From positions 11,222,001 through 11,286,000 of the forward strand of contig NZ_JADBEK010000001.1 of assembly GCF_014873145.1 (NCBI RefSeq): a stretch of 64,000 nucleotides of DNA, in the 5' to 3' direction. Positions 17,257 through 25,692 of the stretch are shown here, piece after piece. A program made the position numbers and the translations under genes. Positions within the stretch are counted from its first letter, which is position 1. Each line of letters starts with the position of its first letter. The notes beneath the pieces were generated by a model, which was not told where the DNA came from, searched no databases, and saw only the letters and a list, made by a program, of their open reading frames with translations. This stretch comes from Nonomuraea angiospora (GTDB lineage Bacteria > Actinomycetota > Actinomycetes > Streptosporangiales > Streptosporangiaceae).

Positions 17257-17298
17257 ACGCGCGGCCGGGGCTCGAACCCGGAAACCATGGATTAAAAG
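17257..17298 (-). tRNA. 3' half of a tRNA, Lys (UUU) type; not a complete gene
   Basis: On the minus strand the sequence reads anticodon loop CTTTTAA, 5 bases, a 5-base variable region, a perfect T-arm (CCGGG-TTCGAGC-CCCGG, 17265-17281) and a 7-base acceptor strand, with correct class I spacing. The 5' half (D-arm and matching anticodon stem) is absent: the bases upstream do not pair. Such 3' halves are left as attachment-site duplicates when islands integrate into tRNA genes, which is my inference here. Confidence 0.5.
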
Positions 17299-17428
17299 GA
17301 CGCCGGCATCGGCCCTGCAGTACTCTCTCAGCGTTTGATCTTGAGGGTAGGTGCGAGCTCCGGCTACAGCGGCGACTGCCGGCGGTCGAGTGCGCCCAAG
17401 GCTGGCCGAAACCTGGAGGAGAACAGGC

Positions 17429-19411
17429 ATGCGAAGAACCTGGCCGGTGGCGCTGGTGGCCCTCGCCACGGTCGTCATGGGCGGCGCGACGCCGGCGAGT
17501 GGCGAGTCGGTCGATCGGGGAACCGCTTCGACGAAGGCAACGGCAACGGCGGCGGTCTGCGGCAGCTCGTCGCTGAACGGCCCGACCACACCGCCCGCCG
17601 GCGCGGTCGTCGTCCCCGCGGGCGACAACAGCGGCGTGAACTTACGCCAGGCGAACACCACGTACTACTTCGAGACCGGCACGCACACGCTGGGCACCGA
17701 CAAGTACGCCCAGATCATGCCCGGCAACGGCGCGACGTTCATCGGCGCGCCCGGCGCGGTACTGGACGGGCAGCGGCTGAACCTGTTCGCGTTCACCCAG
17801 CAGGCGACCGGCGTCACGATCCGGTACCTGACCATCACCGGATTCGTCGCGCCACGCGATCAGGGTGTGGTCAACCACGACTCCGGCGACGGCTGGGTCG
17901 TGGAGCACAACACGATCCGCGACAACTCCGGCGCGGCGCTGATGGCCGGGGCCACGAACAAGATCCGTGGCAACTGCCTCAAGGACAACGGGCAGTACGG
18001 CCTGAACGCGTACAAGGCCGGCAACACCATCACCGGCCTGGTGGTGGCGGACAACGAGTTCACCGGCAACAACACCGAGGACTGGGAGCACCAGGTCCCT
18101 GGGTGCGGATGCACCGGCGGCATGAAGTTCTGGGCGGTGAACGGCGCCGACGTGACCGGCAACTGGGTCCACGGCAACCACGGGCCGGGCGTCTGGGCGG
18201 ACACCAACAACAACGACTTCCTCATCGAGAACAACCTCATTGAGGACAACGACTCGCTCGCGATCTTCTACGAGATCAGCTACAACGTCGTGATCAGGAA
18301 CAACACCATCCGCCGCAACGCCTGGGCCTCCGGCGCCGAGCGGGCAACGAAGGGCGACCCGTTCCCCGAAGCGGCGATCTACCTGTCCGAGGCGGATGGT
18401 GAGCCCCGCTTGAACGCGCGGACCAGCAAGATCGAGATCACCGGCAACCTGCTCCAGAACAACTGGGGCGGGATCACCGCGTGGGCGAACGCCGACCGGT
18501 TCTGCAACAGCCCGGCCTCGACGACCGGCGACTGCACGCTGATCGTCGGACCGACCAACACCTCACAGTGCTCGGCTCCTGCCATCGCGAGCGAGCCGCT
18601 CTACACCAACTGCCGCTGGTGGACGAAGAACGTCGACGTCCACCACAACACGTTCGCCTTCGACCCCAGTGCAGTCAACGGCGGCTGCCCGACGCAGTAC
18701 TGCGGGCACATGGCCCTGCTGTCCAACTGGGGCACGTACCCGGACTGGTCCCCGTACAAGGGCGCCGTGATCCAGCAGTCGATCGTCCACGACTCGCACA
18801 ACTCCTGGCACGACAACACCTACACCGGACCGTGGCAGTTCAGGGTCACCGACATGGGCAATCGCATCGTGCCCGGGCTGTGGGTCGGCCCCCAGTACGG
18901 CCAGGACGCCGGCAGCACGTTCGACGGCGGCACGCCCGTCCCGCCGGCGATCGCCGAGCAGGACTTCGAGTCCGGCTCGACCGTCTCGCCCTACGCCCCG
19001 TGGTACGGGGCCACTGTGGCGCACCAGACCGGCGGCGCGCATGGCGGCACCGGCTCGCTGCAGATGACCAGCGCCCAGGCGTCCGGCAGCGCGGTGGCGC
19101 TTGACAACTTCCCCGGATACAGCGGTGTGGTCGCCGGTACGAGCTACCAGGTGTCGCTGTGGTACCGGGAGGCCGTGGCGACCATGCCCGCCGTCACGTG
19201 GAACGTGCGGTGGCGCGACGAGTCCGGCACGGTGCTGCGTACCGACGCCATCTCCCTGGCCCGGAAGACCGCCTGGACCGAAGCGGCCGGCACGTTCACC
19301 GCGCCCGCGGGCACGACCCGCGTCGACTGGACCTTTGTCTGGAACGCGAGCATCGCCGGACCCGCGTTCCAGATCGATGATGTGGCGATCCGTCCCGGGA
19401 AGCTCACGTAA
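17429..19411 (+). CDS. Secreted right-handed beta-helix protein with C-terminal CBM4/9-like domain
   Basis: 660 residues from ATG 17429 (tggaggaga ribosome site). A signal peptide ends near 'GGATPASGES'. Residues ~60-480 are parallel beta-helix repeats rich in Asn ladders ('VVEHNTIRDNSG', 'FLIENNLIEDNDS', 'VVIRNNTIRRNAW', 'IEITGNLLQNNWG'), the fold of polysaccharide lyases and related hydrolases. The last ~145 residues ('AEQDFESGSTVSP' to the end) form a jelly-roll like CBM4/9. It should act outside the cell on a polysaccharide, but I see no catalytic triad I can assign to a lyase family. A strong terminator follows. Confidence 0.85.
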   Translation: MRRTWPVALVALATVVMGGATPASGESVDRGTASTKATATAAVCGSSSLNGPTTPPAGAVVVPAGDNSGVNLRQANTTYYFETGTHTLGTDKYAQIMPGNGATFIGAPGAVLDGQRLNLFAFTQQATGVTIRYLTITGFVAPRDQGVVNHDSGDGWVVEHNTIRDNSGAALMAGATNKIRGNCLKDNGQYGLNAYKAGNTITGLVVADNEFTGNNTEDWEHQVPGCGCTGGMKFWAVNGADVTGNWVHGNHGPGVWADTNNNDFLIENNLIEDNDSLAIFYEISYNVVIRNNTIRRNAWASGAERATKGDPFPEAAIYLSEADGEPRLNARTSKIEITGNLLQNNWGGITAWANADRFCNSPASTTGDCTLIVGPTNTSQCSAPAIASEPLYTNCRWWTKNVDVHHNTFAFDPSAVNGGCPTQYCGHMALLSNWGTYPDWSPYKGAVIQQSIVHDSHNSWHDNTYTGPWQFRVTDMGNRIVPGLWVGPQYGQDAGSTFDGGTPVPPAIAEQDFESGSTVSPYAPWYGATVAHQTGGAHGGTGSLQMTSAQASGSAVALDNFPGYSGVVAGTSYQVSLWYREAVATMPAVTWNVRWRDESGTVLRTDAISLARKTAWTEAAGTFTAPAGTTRVDWTFVWNASIAGPAFQIDDVAIRPGKLT

Positions 19412-19477
19412 AAGACCTGAATGAACGTGAGCCCGGTGACGGCGCTCCGCCCGTCTTCCTGGCACGATACGCGCGAA

Positions 19478-19516
19478 AGAGCGGCTGCAACACGAACCCC
19501 GTGTTGCAGCCGCTCT
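19478..19516 (+). terminator. Strong intrinsic terminator of the beta-helix gene
   Basis: A perfect 16-bp stem, AGAGCGGCTGCAACAC / GTGTTGCAGCCGCTCT, with a 7-base loop and GTTTGGG after it, 66 bases past the stop codon. Confidence 0.85.
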
Positions 19517-19697
19517 GTTTGGGAGCATCAACCCCCGAGAAGGCGCGTGAAGCCCCCGGCGAGTGATGCCGTGGCCGCCGAACATCCGCCGTCTTTCCCC
19601 CGTATGTCAGCGGCGGCGTCAGGACGGTGACGGCCCGGTATCAGCGCGGTTGGCGATGCTCTGGACATCGAAAGAAACGCCGCGCAAGGAGCACATC

Positions 19698-20363
19698 ATG
19701 CAGAAGTTCGACACCCCCGCCGCGATCTCCGCCGTCCTGGACATCCCCTCGGGACGCCTGCAGTTCATCGCCGCCGACCAGACCGACACCACGGTCGAGG
19801 TCCGGCCCACGAACGCCTCCAAGAGCCGCGACGTGAAGGCGGCCGAGCAGACCACGGTCGCCTACGCCGACGGCGTCCTGCGGATCGAGACGTCCGCGGC
19901 CAGGAACCAGTACCTCGGCCCGTCCGGATCCATCGACGTGACCGTCAAGCTGCCCGCCGGCTCCCGCGTCGAGGCGAAGAGCGCCAGTGCCGAGCTCCGG
20001 ACCTCCGGCCGCCTCGGCGACGTCGCCTTCGAGGGCGCGTACCGCCAGATCACGCTCGAGGAGACCGCGAGCCTGCGCCTCACCGCGACCGACGGCGACG
20101 TCGAGGTCGGCCGCCTCGGCGGCCCCGCCGAGATCAGCACCGCCCGCGGCGACATCCGCATCGCCGAGGCCACCGGCGGCAAGGTCGTGCTCCGTACCCA
20201 GTCCGGCGACATCTCGATCGCCGCCGCCGCCGGCGTCTCGGCCGCCCTGGACGCCGGAACCACCCACGGCCGCGTCACCAACTCCCTCAAGAACGACGGC
20301 ACCGCCGAACTCGACGTCCACGCCACCACCTCCAACGGCGACATCACCGCCCGCAGCCTGTGA
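19698..20363 (+). CDS. DUF4097 family beta-strand repeat protein
   Basis: 221 residues from ATG 19698, chosen because caaggag lies 6 bases upstream. The sequence is a run of short beta repeats ('ITLEETASLRLTATDGDVEV', 'AEISTARGDIRIAEATGGKV', 'TQSGDISIAAAAG', 'TTSNGDITARSL'), the DUF4097 putative-adhesin fold. No signal peptide or membrane helix is present, so it is probably cytoplasmic. Function of this family is unknown; in actinobacteria it often sits near a regulator or transporter. The serine hydrolase starts 71 bases downstream in the same direction. Confidence 0.88.
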   Translation: MQKFDTPAAISAVLDIPSGRLQFIAADQTDTTVEVRPTNASKSRDVKAAEQTTVAYADGVLRIETSAARNQYLGPSGSIDVTVKLPAGSRVEAKSASAELRTSGRLGDVAFEGAYRQITLEETASLRLTATDGDVEVGRLGGPAEISTARGDIRIAEATGGKVVLRTQSGDISIAAAAGVSAALDAGTTHGRVTNSLKNDGTAELDVHATTSNGDITARSL

Positions 20364-20434
20364 CCCACAGCCCGGAAAGCGACGCAGCTTTCGAGCTGCA
20401 CAAGACGCGCACTATCGCGAAACGAGGAATAGCC

Positions 20435-21679
20435 ATGAGTAACAGGGTCCGGAGGTCGCGGGCTTTCCGGCGCGCGGCGGTCACGATGCTGGCGGCCGCG
20501 CTGCTGGCCGGGGCGGCCACACCCGCGCTGGCCACGACGGGTGCGGCCGGCCGTGTGGGCCTGTCGAAGGCCGCAGCCGGGCAGGATCGCCCGGAGCTGC
20601 AGAAGGCCGTCCAGGCGTTCGTCGATGCAGGTTTCCTCGGAGTGCAGGTACGCGTGCACGATGAGCGGGGCGAGTGGGCCGGCAGCGCCGGGGCGCGCAA
20701 GCTGGGCGCGAGCGCGAAGCCGCCCCTGGACGGGCGGTTCTGGGTGGGCAGCGTCACCAAGACCTTCGTCGCGACCGTGGTGTTGCAGCTGGTGGCCGAG
20801 GGCGAGATCGGGCTGGACGCCCCGGTGGCCGGCTACCTGCCCGAGCTCGGGCTGGACCGGCGGATCACGGTGCGGATGCTGCTGCAGCACACCAGTGGCC
20901 TGTTCAACTACACCGGCGACCTCGACCCCGACGGGACGTGGGTGCCGGGGCTCCCCGCGACGGGCAAGGAGTGGCTGGACAACCGGTTCCGCTCTTACCG
21001 GCCGGAGGAACTGGTGCGGTTCGCGTTGTCCAAGCCGGCGCGGTTCGAGCCGGGAACGGGCTGGAGCTACTCCAACACCAACTACACGCTGGCCAGGCTG
21101 CTGATCGAGAAGGTGGCCGGCCGCTCGTTCGACGCGGAGTTGAAGCGGCGGATCGTGGGGCCGCTCGACCTGAAGGGCACCGTGGTGCCGGGCGACCGGA
21201 CGCGGCTGCCCGGGCCGTACGCCCACGGCTACTACCGCTACCAGGACGCCGGCGAGTGGAAGGTGGTCGACGTCTCCCGCCAGAACCTCTCCCTGCTGGC
21301 CGGCGCCGGTGACATGATCTCGACCACCCAGGATCTCCACACGTTCTTCTCCGCATTGAACGGCGGCAGGCTCCTGCCGGCCAAGCTGCTGGCCGAGATG
21401 CGCGAGCCGCACCCGGAGAGCGACGCCCTCTACGGCCGCTACGGCCTCGGGCTGTTCGTGAAGGACCTGGGCCCGGCCTGCGGCACCGTTCTCAACCACA
21501 ACGGCAGCCCTCCGGCGGGCTACGGCGCGCTGATGTACAGCACGCCCGACGGCGGCAGGACCCTGACCGCCTCGCTGACCGCCGGGGACGCCGCAGTCGA
21601 CATCGCCAAGGATTATCCGAAGCTGCTGGACGGGCTCGTCAGGGCGGCGTTCTGCGACGGGCAGGCCGGGGTCAGCTGA
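20435..21679 (+). CDS. Secreted serine hydrolase, class C beta-lactamase / DD-peptidase family
   Basis: 414 residues from ATG 20435 (acgagga upstream). A signal peptide runs to 'AATPALATTGA'. 'SVTKTF' is the catalytic SxxK, 'YSNTNY' the YxN motif with the general base Tyr, and 'HNGS' replaces the KTG box. 'LLQHTSGLFNYTGD' is typical of the Beta-lactamase (PF00144) family. Members include D-alanyl-D-alanine carboxypeptidases, esterases and antibiotic hydrolases; which one this is cannot be told. It acts outside the membrane. Confidence 0.9.
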   Translation: MSNRVRRSRAFRRAAVTMLAAALLAGAATPALATTGAAGRVGLSKAAAGQDRPELQKAVQAFVDAGFLGVQVRVHDERGEWAGSAGARKLGASAKPPLDGRFWVGSVTKTFVATVVLQLVAEGEIGLDAPVAGYLPELGLDRRITVRMLLQHTSGLFNYTGDLDPDGTWVPGLPATGKEWLDNRFRSYRPEELVRFALSKPARFEPGTGWSYSNTNYTLARLLIEKVAGRSFDAELKRRIVGPLDLKGTVVPGDRTRLPGPYAHGYYRYQDAGEWKVVDVSRQNLSLLAGAGDMISTTQDLHTFFSALNGGRLLPAKLLAEMREPHPESDALYGRYGLGLFVKDLGPACGTVLNHNGSPPAGYGALMYSTPDGGRTLTASLTAGDAAVDIAKDYPKLLDGLVRAAFCDGQAGVS

Positions 21680-21936
21680 CACCGCGGCCGCCCGCATGCG
21701 ATGCCATTCGGCCCTCCGCGCGCTACGGCGAGCGGAGGGCCTTCGCGGCAGGACGTTTTGTCGTTTTCCAGCCGCATCTTGGTGGGTTGCGCCCGACATC
21801 GCATGGCCGCCTCTCGTCGGGACGTTATGACCGATCAACGGATGCCGCGTACAGTGGACATCAAGCGGTGACTTGTCGGGCGCGTGACTTACGTGCCCAT
21901 GACGATTTCTCTCGCACTGCGGATCGGACACCCGGT

Positions 21937-22260
21937 ATGACCGTCCTGACGGGAAACCTGGTCCATCACCCCAACCACAGCGTGCTGACCCTGCGCGGCG
22001 AACTGGACGCCTCCTCCCCGGATCTGATCACGCTCGCCGTCGACACGGTGATCGACACTGGTCGGCAACGCCTCACAGTGGACGTCGCCGACCTGACCTT
22101 CTGCGACTCTCAAGGGCTCCGGGCACTGCTCCACGCCGAACGGAAACTCACCGCCGCCGGCGGTGCCATGGAACTGGTCCACGTTCACGGCCTGCTGGGC
22201 CGCGTCCTGGGCGTCACCGGTCTGGCGAAGGCCTTCACCATCACGCCCAGCACCGTGTAG
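21937..22260 (+). CDS. STAS-domain anti-anti-sigma factor
   Basis: 107 residues, essentially a single STAS domain. 'VLTLRGELDASSPDL' is the first strand and helix, and 'DLTFCDSQGLRALL' contains the Ser phosphorylated by partner anti-sigma kinases. In its unphosphorylated form such a protein binds the kinase and frees a sigma-B-type factor. ATG 21937 is the start that fits the domain. No anti-sigma kinase or sigma gene is next to it, which is common for orphan STAS genes in actinobacteria. Confidence 0.9.
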   Translation: MTVLTGNLVHHPNHSVLTLRGELDASSPDLITLAVDTVIDTGRQRLTVDVADLTFCDSQGLRALLHAERKLTAAGGAMELVHVHGLLGRVLGVTGLAKAFTITPSTV

Positions 22261-22295
22261 CGAGCCGCCCTCGAGTCCGGCGGCGCCGGCGCGAC

Positions 22296-22690
22296 CTACG
22301 GCCCGGTGATCCGGGTGGTGAGCGGGAGGCCGGTGACGCTGAAGCCGGCGTGAACGGTGAACTCGCCGGGCTCGGTCTTCCACTCCCGCGACAGATACAC
22401 CTGCACCACCTGCTTGCCCGCCCGCTTCCCGGTGTTGCGCACGGTCAGGCTGACCTCGTCCGAGGTGGCGGTCAGGCCGGTCGCATCCCAGCTCGTGTAA
22501 CCCAGCCCGTGTCCGAACGGGTACGCGGGTTCGGCAGCCCAGCAGCACGGCGGCCACCTCATCGCGCCAGGGCATGAGCACGGGCGCACCCGCGTTGACC
22601 ACGACGACCTCCCCGGCCGTGAGCTCGACCAGGGCCGAGGCGTGCGGCGGGAGCCGCCCAGCCTGGCGAGGTCGGACGAGCGGCGGTTCT
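22296..22690 (-). pseudogene. GH3 beta-glucosidase remnant (C-terminal part)
   Basis: In one frame 'LPPHASALVELTAGEVVVV' then 'NAGAPVLMPWRDEVAAVLLG' matches the GH3 second domain; in another 'PAYPFGHGLGYTSW' then 'VSLTVRNTGKRAGKQVVQVY' is the fibronectin-like C-terminal domain down to the stop at 22296. About 60 residues that should lie between them are gone and the frame changes at the join near 22535. The N-terminal catalytic domain is missing. Confidence 0.75.
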
Positions 22691-22755
22691 CGCTCAGCAG
22701 CTCGCGACCGGAGTCGGCCTGACCTCCGAGATCAGGAGTTGATCGACGCCATCGC

Positions 22756-22980
22756 CTAGTTGCGGTAGCGGTAGAGGATCCGGCCGCGGGTCAGGTCGTA
22801 CGGGCTGAGCTCCACCAGCACCCGGTCGAAGGGGAGGATCTTGATGTAGTTCTTGCGGATCTTCCCGCTGATGTGGGCCAGCACCTTGTGCCCGTTCTCC
22901 AGCTCCACCCTGAAGGTGGCGTTGCGCAGGCACTCGGTGACGGTGCCTTCCATTTCTATGCCGTTCGCTGTCCTAGCCAT
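22756..22980 (-). CDS. infA: Translation initiation factor IF-1 (paralogue)
   Basis: 74 residues from ATG 22980 with ggaaggaag upstream. It is a full S1/OB-fold IF-1: '[20 protein letters not shown]', '[19 protein letters not shown]', '[17 protein letters not shown]' and 'YRYRN'. IF-1 blocks the ribosomal A site during initiation. Its position is unusual: the main actinobacterial infA sits with rpmJ and rpsM, whereas this copy overlaps the end of a GNAT gene by 8 bp. I therefore take it for a second copy, perhaps used under particular conditions. Confidence 0.93.
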   Translation of the reverse strand: MARTANGIEMEGTVTECLRNATFRVELENGHKVLAHISGKIRKNYIKILPFDRVLVELSPYDLTRGRILYRYRN

Positions 22981-23770
22981 GTCGTTCACTTCCTTCCAGC
23001 GCCAGTTCCAGATTGCTGCCCGTACGGCGGGCACCTATGGCATCGAACAGTGCCATGGCCGCCGTGTTGGACTCGTTCACCTCGGCCGACACCGCCTCGA
23101 TCCCGCGGCGGTGCAGGTCATCCAGTACGCGGGCGAGCAGCGCCCGCCCGATCCCGCGGCGCCGGTGGCCGGACCGTACCGCGACCAGTCCGATCCGCGG
23201 CTGCCTGGTGACCGCCGCCAGCCGGACGTACCCCACGTATTCGCCGGCCTCCGCCGCCACCGTGTACCTCGACAGGTCCGGCGCGGCCGGGCGGGGCAGC
23301 ACCTCGGCCGGCATCTCCCGCCAGCCTACGGCGGCCTCGACCTCGTCGCGGATCACGCGGTCCAGGGCCCGCAGCGGGCCCTCCTCCGCCGGCCCGATCG
23401 TCACCCCCGGCGGCGGGAGCGCCGGGCCGAGCCCCGTGAGGCCCGGGTCGGTCGGCACGAGGCACTCCCACTCGCGCCGCCGCGCCGTGAACCCGGCCCG
23501 TTCCCAATGCGCGGCCAGGTCGAGGTCGTCCTCGCCGACCAGCGTGTACAGCGGCCTCGGCAGCTCCGCCAGCATGGCGCCGGCGAGCCGGTCGAAGACG
23601 GCGCAGTGCCAGGCGTCGATGCTGACGAACATCCGCCCGTCGGGCCTGCCTGAGATGTCGCCGCGGCCGACCACCTGGTCGTCCTCCACGGCGTGCCACG
23701 AGCCGTCGGCGACGCGTTCGATCGTCACGGCCTGCCCGTCGCTGCGGGCGGTGAGATGCACAGATTCCAT
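22973..23770 (-). CDS. GNAT family N-acetyltransferase
   Basis: 265 residues from ATG 23770 (ggaaggcaac upstream). The C-terminal half is a GNAT domain: '[20 protein letters not shown]' binds acetyl-CoA and '[20 protein letters not shown]' is the last strand and helix. The N-terminal half, with '[15 protein letters not shown]' and '[18 protein letters not shown]', may be a degenerate second GNAT lobe. Its stop overlaps the IF-1 start by 8 bp, so the two are translationally coupled. Substrate unknown; a ribosomal or antibiotic target would fit the IF-1 partner but is speculation. Confidence 0.88.
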   Translation of the reverse strand: MESVHLTARSDGQAVTIERVADGSWHAVEDDQVVGRGDISGRPDGRMFVSIDAWHCAVFDRLAGAMLAELPRPLYTLVGEDDLDLAAHWERAGFTARRREWECLVPTDPGLTGLGPALPPPGVTIGPAEEGPLRALDRVIRDEVEAAVGWREMPAEVLPRPAAPDLSRYTVAAEAGEYVGYVRLAAVTRQPRIGLVAVRSGHRRRGIGRALLARVLDDLHRRGIEAVSAEVNESNTAAMALFDAIGARRTGSNLELALEGSERHG

Positions 23771-23823
23771 ACGGTGTTGCCTTCCGGGATTGCCTGTTGC
23801 GGCGCTCCCAGGCGACACCTACG

Positions 23824-23877
23824 TCAATCGCCTGACCGTGACGACGGGGGGAGCACCCACATCGATACAGCGTTCAT
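23824..23877 (-). CDS. Possible 17-residue leader peptide before the GNAT/IF-1 operon
   Basis: An ATG at 23877 follows an excellent ribosome site (GAGGAGGTGAGACCC) and encodes MNAVSMWVLPPSSRSGD before a TGA. A promoter-like pair lies at 23918-23946, so this would be the first ORF on the transcript, 53 bases ahead of the GNAT start. No run of one amino acid suggests classic attenuation. It may be a short upstream ORF controlling the operon, or a chance ORF. Confidence 0.45.
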   Translation of the reverse strand: MNAVSMWVLPPSSRSGD

Positions 23878-23917
23878 GGGTCTCACCTCCTCGCGTGCTT
23901 GTCACGGTTCGCGAAAA

Positions 23918-23946
23918 CCTATCAGCAGGTACGCGAGTTCGTCCAA
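23918..23946 (-). promoter_or_regulatory. Putative promoter of the leader/GNAT/IF-1 transcript
   Basis: On the minus strand TTGGAC (23946-23941), a 17-base spacer and GATAGG (23923-23918) form a reasonable sigma-70-type promoter about 40 bases before the leader ATG. Confidence 0.4.
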
Positions 23947-23959
23947 CTGTTTTCCAGCA

Positions 23960-23993
23960 CGGTGCCGGGCTGATGGGTGTCAGCCCGGCACCG
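23960..23993 (-). terminator. Intrinsic terminator of the TAP-like hydrolase gene
   Basis: A perfect 14-bp stem, CGGTGCCGGGCTGA / TCAGCCCGGCACCG, with a 6-base loop, starting 7 bases after the hydrolase stop codon and lying just upstream of the next promoter. Confidence 0.8.
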
Positions 23994-24000
23994 TCCCGTT

Positions 24001-25479
24001 TCAGCCCTGCGGCTCTTCCGCCGGGCAACTGGCGCCCTGCGCGGGCACGGTCAGCGAGATCAGGTAGTTGTCCATCGCTTCCGTGGTGCACTGGGTCATG
24101 CCGTAGATGCCGTGGCCCCAGCCCTCGTAGGTGAGCAGCGTGGCCTTGGTGCCGAGCTGGCGGGCCACGTTGGCCGACCACTCGTACGGTGTGTCGGGGT
24201 CGTGCTTGGAGGTGCCCACCAGCAGCGGCGTGCTCCCGGTGTACCGCAGCCGGTGCTGCGGGTTGTTGACCGGGACCTGGTGGCCCTGGCAGAGCGGCAT
24301 GTCGCCCATCGGCATCGGGTTGTAGCGCAGGTCGGGCGCCACCGCGTTGGAGGCGCGCATCACCTCGGCGTACTCGTCGTAGTCGCGCAGCGACAGGTTC
24401 CAGTCCTGGCAGAGGATCGCGGTCGGCAGCTCGGCGAACTCACCGCCCACGGGCCCGTTGCCGGGCGGGTTGCCCATGTCGTCCGGCACCGGCCCGCCGG
24501 CCAGGGCGAGCAGCACCTTGGCCTCCTGCCGCCAGGCCGGCGCCTCGTTGAGCACCACGCCGAGCCACAGCAGGTTGTGCGCGCTCACCGGGCGGTCGGT
24601 GAAGCCCGGCCAGTACAGCTCGCCGCGGTCCGCCTTCTCCAGCAGGCCCTTCCACAGCGCCTTGACGTCGCGGCCGTGCAGGACGCAGTCGGTGTCCCGC
24701 TCGCACCAGGCGACGAACTCGTCGAAGCTGTCCTGGACGGTGGCCGCCTCGGTCACCTGGAACGCCTTGACGTTCAGGCTGTGGTCCATGTTGCTGTCCA
24801 GCACCATGGCCCGGATCCGGTTCGGGTACATCTCGGCGTACATCTGCTGGGCCAGCGTGCCGTACGACACGCCGTACGAGGTCAGCTTGCTCTCGCCGAG
24901 CGCGGCCCGGATGGCGTCCATGTCGCGCGCCACGTTGGCCGAGTCGAGGTGGTCGTACAGGGGGCCGGTCTGCTTACGGCAGTCGGCGTGCAGCTTCGCG
25001 TCGAAGGCCACCCACTTGTCGTAGTCGGCCTGGCTGGTCATCACCGGGTACGGCATCTCGTTGTACACCGACGCCGTGCAGGTCGTCGAGCCGCTGCGAG
25101 CCACGCCCCGGGGGTCGTAGCCGACGATGTCGAACCGCCGCTGAATGTCCTCACTGAACCCGGACGGCCGCAGGATGTCGTTCACCCCGGAGTTGCCGGG
25201 CCCACCCGGGTTGGTCAGCAAGGATCCGATCCGCGCGGACGGATCGGTGGCCTTACGCCGCGCCAGCGCCAGCTTCACGGTGGCCCCGTACGGCTTGGAC
25301 CAGTCGATCGGCACGGCCAGCGTGCCGCACTCGACGGTGGGCTCCTCCTCACACGGCCCCCAGGTGATGCCGCGCTTCCCTTCGTCGTCCGCGGCGGTGG
25401 CCGCCTGGGGCGCCGATAACGGTAAAACCGTCGCCAACATCATGATGGCGGTGGCAAGCATGGGTATTTTTCGTTGCAT
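24001..25479 (-). CDS. Secreted alpha/beta hydrolase, tripeptidyl aminopeptidase (TAP) family
   Basis: 492 residues from ATG 25479 (ttggagc upstream), with a signal peptide to 'APQAATAADD'. 'LLTNPGGPGNSG' is the oxyanion-hole region, 'YGVSYGTLAQQMYAEMYP' holds the catalytic Ser, 'VGTSKHDPDTPYEWSANVA' the Asp, and 'YEGWGHGIYG' the His. The C-terminal TAP-like domain with paired Cys is present. Such enzymes cleave tripeptides or esters outside the cell. It has its own terminator and is unlinked to neighbours. Confidence 0.9.
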   Translation of the reverse strand: MQRKIPMLATAIMMLATVLPLSAPQAATAADDEGKRGITWGPCEEEPTVECGTLAVPIDWSKPYGATVKLALARRKATDPSARIGSLLTNPGGPGNSGVNDILRPSGFSEDIQRRFDIVGYDPRGVARSGSTTCTASVYNEMPYPVMTSQADYDKWVAFDAKLHADCRKQTGPLYDHLDSANVARDMDAIRAALGESKLTSYGVSYGTLAQQMYAEMYPNRIRAMVLDSNMDHSLNVKAFQVTEAATVQDSFDEFVAWCERDTDCVLHGRDVKALWKGLLEKADRGELYWPGFTDRPVSAHNLLWLGVVLNEAPAWRQEAKVLLALAGGPVPDDMGNPPGNGPVGGEFAELPTAILCQDWNLSLRDYDEYAEVMRASNAVAPDLRYNPMPMGDMPLCQGHQVPVNNPQHRLRYTGSTPLLVGTSKHDPDTPYEWSANVARQLGTKATLLTYEGWGHGIYGMTQCTTEAMDNYLISLTVPAQGASCPAEEPQG

Positions 25480-25692
25480 AATGCTCCAAATCGTAGATCG
25501 ACTGGGCAGGCCGCGGGCGCGAGTGAGTGTAGGGCGGTCCACTTCCGGTCCACTTCCGCCGGCCTTCCAGCCCCCGGTCCAACACCCGTTCGAGGCATGT
25601 CGGGCGCCTGACGGGTAGGGGACCAGGTCAGCTGCGCCGCAGCTCAGGGGTCACGAAGGTATCCCCTGCGGCGCTGTCTGCGAGGGGGTGAG

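Noticed and set aside
17257..17298. A functional tRNA-Lys gene
   Set aside because: The 5' half and the anticodon stem pairing are missing, so only a 3' half can be claimed.
19862..21931. A 689-codon minus-strand open frame over the DUF4097 and serine hydrolase genes
   Set aside because: No recognisable domain and it opposes two well-supported genes.
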